Positions 4,477-6,360 of a DNA stretch of 6,360 bases are shown here, in pieces; position 1 is the stretch's first letter, and each line of letters starts with the position of its first letter. The notes under the pieces were generated by a model. It was not told the origin of the DNA, searched no databases, and worked only from the letters and a program-made list of their open reading frames with translations. Source of the stretch: an uncultured Lachnospiraceae bacterium (GTDB lineage: Bacteria; Bacillota; Clostridia; Lachnospirales; Lachnospiraceae); assembly GCA_900313745.1 (NCBI GenBank), contig OMSM01000376.1, positions 1 through 6,360 of the forward strand, written 5' to 3'. The translations under genes were made by a program, and so were the position numbers.

Positions 4477-6360
4477 TCAGGAAAGCGGCACGCATCCAAG
4501 TATCGAGCAGAGGTACAGGAAACCCGCGTAGCCGTCGCCGTTGACGAAGCCCATCACATTCGGGTATCCTGCCGGGACGGTGACCTGGAAGCGGTGTCCC
4601 TCGAACTTGAACTGGATCACCAGGTTTATGTCCGGTCTCGCGGCAAGGGCCTCGAAGACCTCTTTCGGGAAGCTCATGTAGATGTCCGTCATCACGACCA
4701 CCGTTCCGCCCGCGGGCGCGGTCTTGATGCGGTTCTTCGCATCATCGCAGAAGGCCGCGAAGGAAGAAATCACCTGGGTGGCGGAGACATGTCCGCAGCT
4801 GGTGCACATGTAATACATCATGCCGTCTTCCGTCGTCGTGGCTTCCTTGACCGTGGTCCACTCGTAATGGTGCTCGTGAGGCGGAGGGGACGGCGGTGAA
4901 GGCGGAGTGGACGAAGCGGCGGCAGGCGCGCTGCTCTTCCAGACTGCCTTGATCGTGATATCATCGTCAATAGTCAGCGGATCGCCGGGATCATAAGACA
5001 TCCCGAAAACCTGCCAGTGGTCAAACGTCTTGCCCGACGGTGCGCCGAAGCTGCACTTGGGCAGTGTGATCACCGTTCCGAAGGTAACTCCGGTCGCTCC
5101 GGGCATAGTGCCTGAACCGCCGTTGGCATCAAAGCTGTAGGAGCAGATCTTGTCCACGAAGTATCCGTTGAATGTCAGATCCCCGGCCGGCATGGTAAAG
5201 GTAATCGTCTCCTGGGTAGTATCGTCGACACCGATGGTGGGGCCGTAAATCAGCCAGTAGGCGAATTCCTTCCCGGTGGGCGGGCTGCTGGCCGAGACGG
5301 TGACCTTCTCTCCCTCCTCCGCCGTGCTCTTGTCCGAGGTTCCTCCGTTCACCGTAATGCTGTAGGACGATTTCACCGCCGGATAGAAAGCCGCGCGGAA
5401 AACCATATCCTTATCAAGGTAGATCTGGACGGGGTTGTCCGTGGTCACGATAAAATTGTTCTTATCCTGCCAGTGGTCAAAATAGTACCCCGGCTCGGGT
5501 TTGGCTTCAATCCAGTAATAGCCTTCTTCAAGGGCGAAATCGATGAGGTCGGTCCAGCCGCCGCCGCTGCCGTGGAGGTAAACCTTGCCCTCCCCGGGGG
5601 TTAAGGGCTCCACAGCCAGGCCGTAGAGCTTCGTCGAAGTCTCAGACACTATGCCGATTACCGCATGCTGGGCTTTATACCCGTCCGGCGTGATTACGGT
5701 AGTTTTCTCCGAGTTGACATAGGCGCCCTTAGGAGCCAGGACCGCAACATTCGAGCCCAGATTGATCTTTGCGGGGGAATAAAAAGCAAGCAGGCCATAG
5801 CTATCCACGTCGCTGTTGCTGATTCCCATCTCGCCGCCGGAATAAACTCCGTTTCCGTCGGAGTGGATCTCCAGTGTCGACCCGTCGATCAGGAGAGATC
5901 CCGACTCCACGCGCAGTCCGCTCTTTGCGCCCTCAGCGTAAAGAAAGCTGTCGGAGATGAGGCACTGTGTCTCGGCATAAAGCCCGTAGTAATTGTGTCC
6001 CACCAGCGTCATGTTGGCGTTGTGGCAGGTCACGTTTCCCGAAGGCGCATAAAGTGCCGCATTCTTCGCTTCCGCATAGAGGTAGGAATCCTCGACGGTC
6101 ATGAAGGTGGATACGCCTATGGCATCCCCGTTCGAGTGGGTCACGGACACGTCGGCTCCGTTTTTGATATGGATTTCCTTGGCGCACATTGCGAAGGAAT
6201 CAGACCCGGTATAATCCACGTGGAGCTGTCCATTTCCCTGAATCGTGAGCGAAAAGCCCCATCCGGTGATGCTTTCGATCCACAGCGCCTGATCCATATT
6301 GATGACCGTATTGCCGGTCAGCTCCAGATTCTGTGCGGTGATATGGCTGGCATCGACATA
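4477..6360 (-). CDS. Secreted beta-helix protein with InlB-type repeats, upstream tandem paralogue (5'-truncated by window edge)
   Basis: The frame is open to the window edge and encodes 627 residues. The first ones (YVDASHITAQNLELTGNTVIN) align with residues 39-59 of the downstream paralogue, so about 38 residues including the signal peptide are missing. The ATG read from 6297 is internal. Visible residues 63-198 form six beta-helix rungs of 24, 23, 23, 23, 22 and 21 residues. Beta repeats lie near 249-325 (YFDHW), 332-401 (TGKEFAYW, InlB type) and 407-475 (YSFDANGG...FDHWQV...IKAVW). The Pro linker is about 478-494, followed by HEHH at 495-498, C519-x2-C522, and the terminal domain near 531-627. 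The C-terminal 150 residues differ from the paralogue at about 23 positions plus one inserted residue. The helix head is only about 30% identical. As first gene of the pair it should carry the operon promoter, outside the window. The same surface or secreted binding role is inferred, with a different ligand face. Confidence 0.85.
   Translation of the reverse strand, partial: YVDASHITAQNLELTGNTVINMDQALWIESITGWGFSLTIQGNGQLHVDYTGSDSFAMCAKEIHIKNGADVSVTHSNGDAIGVSTFMTVEDSYLYAEAKNAALYAPSGNVTCHNANMTLVGHNYYGLYAETQCLISDSFLYAEGAKSGLRVESGSLLIDGSTLEIHSDGNGVYSGGEMGISNSDVDSYGLLAFYSPAKINLGSNVAVLAPKGAYVNSEKTTVITPDGYKAQHAVIGIVSETSTKLYGLAVEPLTPGEGKVYLHGSGGGWTDLIDFALEEGYYWIEAKPEPGYYFDHWQDKNNFIVTTDNPVQIYLDKDMVFRAAFYPAVKSSYSITVNGGTSDKSTAEEGEKVTVSASSPPTGKEFAYWLIYGPTIGVDDTTQETITFTMPAGDLTFNGYFVDKICSYSFDANGGSGTMPGATGVTFGTVITLPKCSFGAPSGKTFDHWQVFGMSYDPGDPLTIDDDITIKAVWKSSAPAAASSTPPSPPSPPPHEHHYEWTTVKEATTTEDGMMYYMCTSCGHVSATQVISSFAAFCDDAKNRIKTAPAGGTVVVMTDIYMSFPKEVFEALAARPDINLVIQFKFEGHRFQVTVPAGYPNVMGFVNGDGYAGFLYLCSILGCVPLS
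4771..4950 (-). repeat. Direct repeat copy B (shared with 2772-2951)
   Basis: This is the partner of 2772-2951 at an offset of 1,999 bases, in the same orientation and the same codon register. It lies in the upstream paralogue and encodes the same Pro-rich linker and HEHH...CxxC segment. Near-identity at synonymous positions points to recent gene conversion or to sequence constraint on this block. Confidence 0.9.
5767..6174 (-). repeat. Beta-helix rung repeats in the truncated paralogue
   Basis: Visible residues 63-198 divide into rungs of 24, 23, 23, 23, 22 and 21 residues. This is the same register as the downstream paralogue apart from one extra residue in the first rung. Rung ends such as AALYAPSGN, YGLYAETQ, SGLRVESGS and NGVYSGGE align with those of the partner, while most other positions differ. 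Confidence 0.75.

Noticed and set aside
4462..4899. A 145-codon plus-strand frame opposite the end of the upstream paralogue.
   Set aside because: It is the same codon-complement effect over the conserved C-terminal cassette. The product is charged, low in complexity and unlike any family I know.
6295..6297. ATG read from 6297 as the start of the upstream beta-helix gene.
   Set aside because: The 21 codons before it align with the mature N-terminus of the downstream paralogue, and this ATG aligns with an internal Met (NMD), so it is not a start.
1..6360. CRISPR arrays, tRNA or rRNA genes, insertion sequences or phage attachment sites.
   Set aside because: Coding sequence fills nearly the whole window. 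I saw no regularly spaced repeats, no tRNA-like cloverleaf, no transposase, and no terminal inverted repeats with target duplications.

Overview
The window carries four protein genes and almost no spare DNA. The longest non-coding stretch is the 91 bases between the first and second genes. The DNA is GC-rich, with strong ribosome-binding signals, tandem secreted proteins built from InlB-type repeats, and an SGNH-like membrane-anchored protein whose opening (DPFFHYH...) I associate with gut Clostridia. Together these suggest a GC-rich Firmicute, probably of the Lachnospiraceae/Clostridia type. That assignment is inferred from protein style alone; no rRNA or other marker is present.

Layout. Bases 1-1218 (+) hold the 3' part of a DUF1593/Sde182-type protein: a nucleoside-hydrolase-like domain followed by a C-terminal Ig-like domain. 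After a 91-base gap with a small hairpin and an extended -10 promoter, bases 1310-2458 (+) encode a 382-residue membrane-anchored protein. It has the GSS and DxxH signatures of the SGNH/DltD/AlgJ-like esterase-acyltransferase superfamily. A perfect 16-bp inverted repeat lies inside its first codons. The gene converges on a minus-strand operon across only 22 bases.

The right two thirds (2481-6360, minus strand) hold two tandem paralogous secreted proteins. The upstream one (4477 to beyond 6360) lacks its signal peptide because the window ends. The downstream one (2481-4463) is complete at 660 residues and starts 13 bases after its partner's stop, with a perfect GGAGG in the gap. Both share one architecture: a parallel beta-helix of 21-24-residue rungs, three InlB/Flg_new-like beta repeats, a proline linker, a HEHH...CxxC segment, and a C-terminal domain of about 95 residues with no sorting motif that I recognise.

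The most interesting point is the mosaic divergence of this pair. By hand count the linker and C-terminal cassette are about 84% identical in protein, with an 80-bp block differing at 2 bases. The beta-helix heads keep the same rung lengths but are only about 30% identical. This fits a variable, probably ligand-binding head on a constant surface-attachment or export tail. The two plus-strand genes (a predicted carbohydrate-linked hydrolase-like protein and a predicted surface esterase/acyltransferase) are compatible with envelope or glycan work, but nothing in the sequence ties them functionally to the beta-helix pair.
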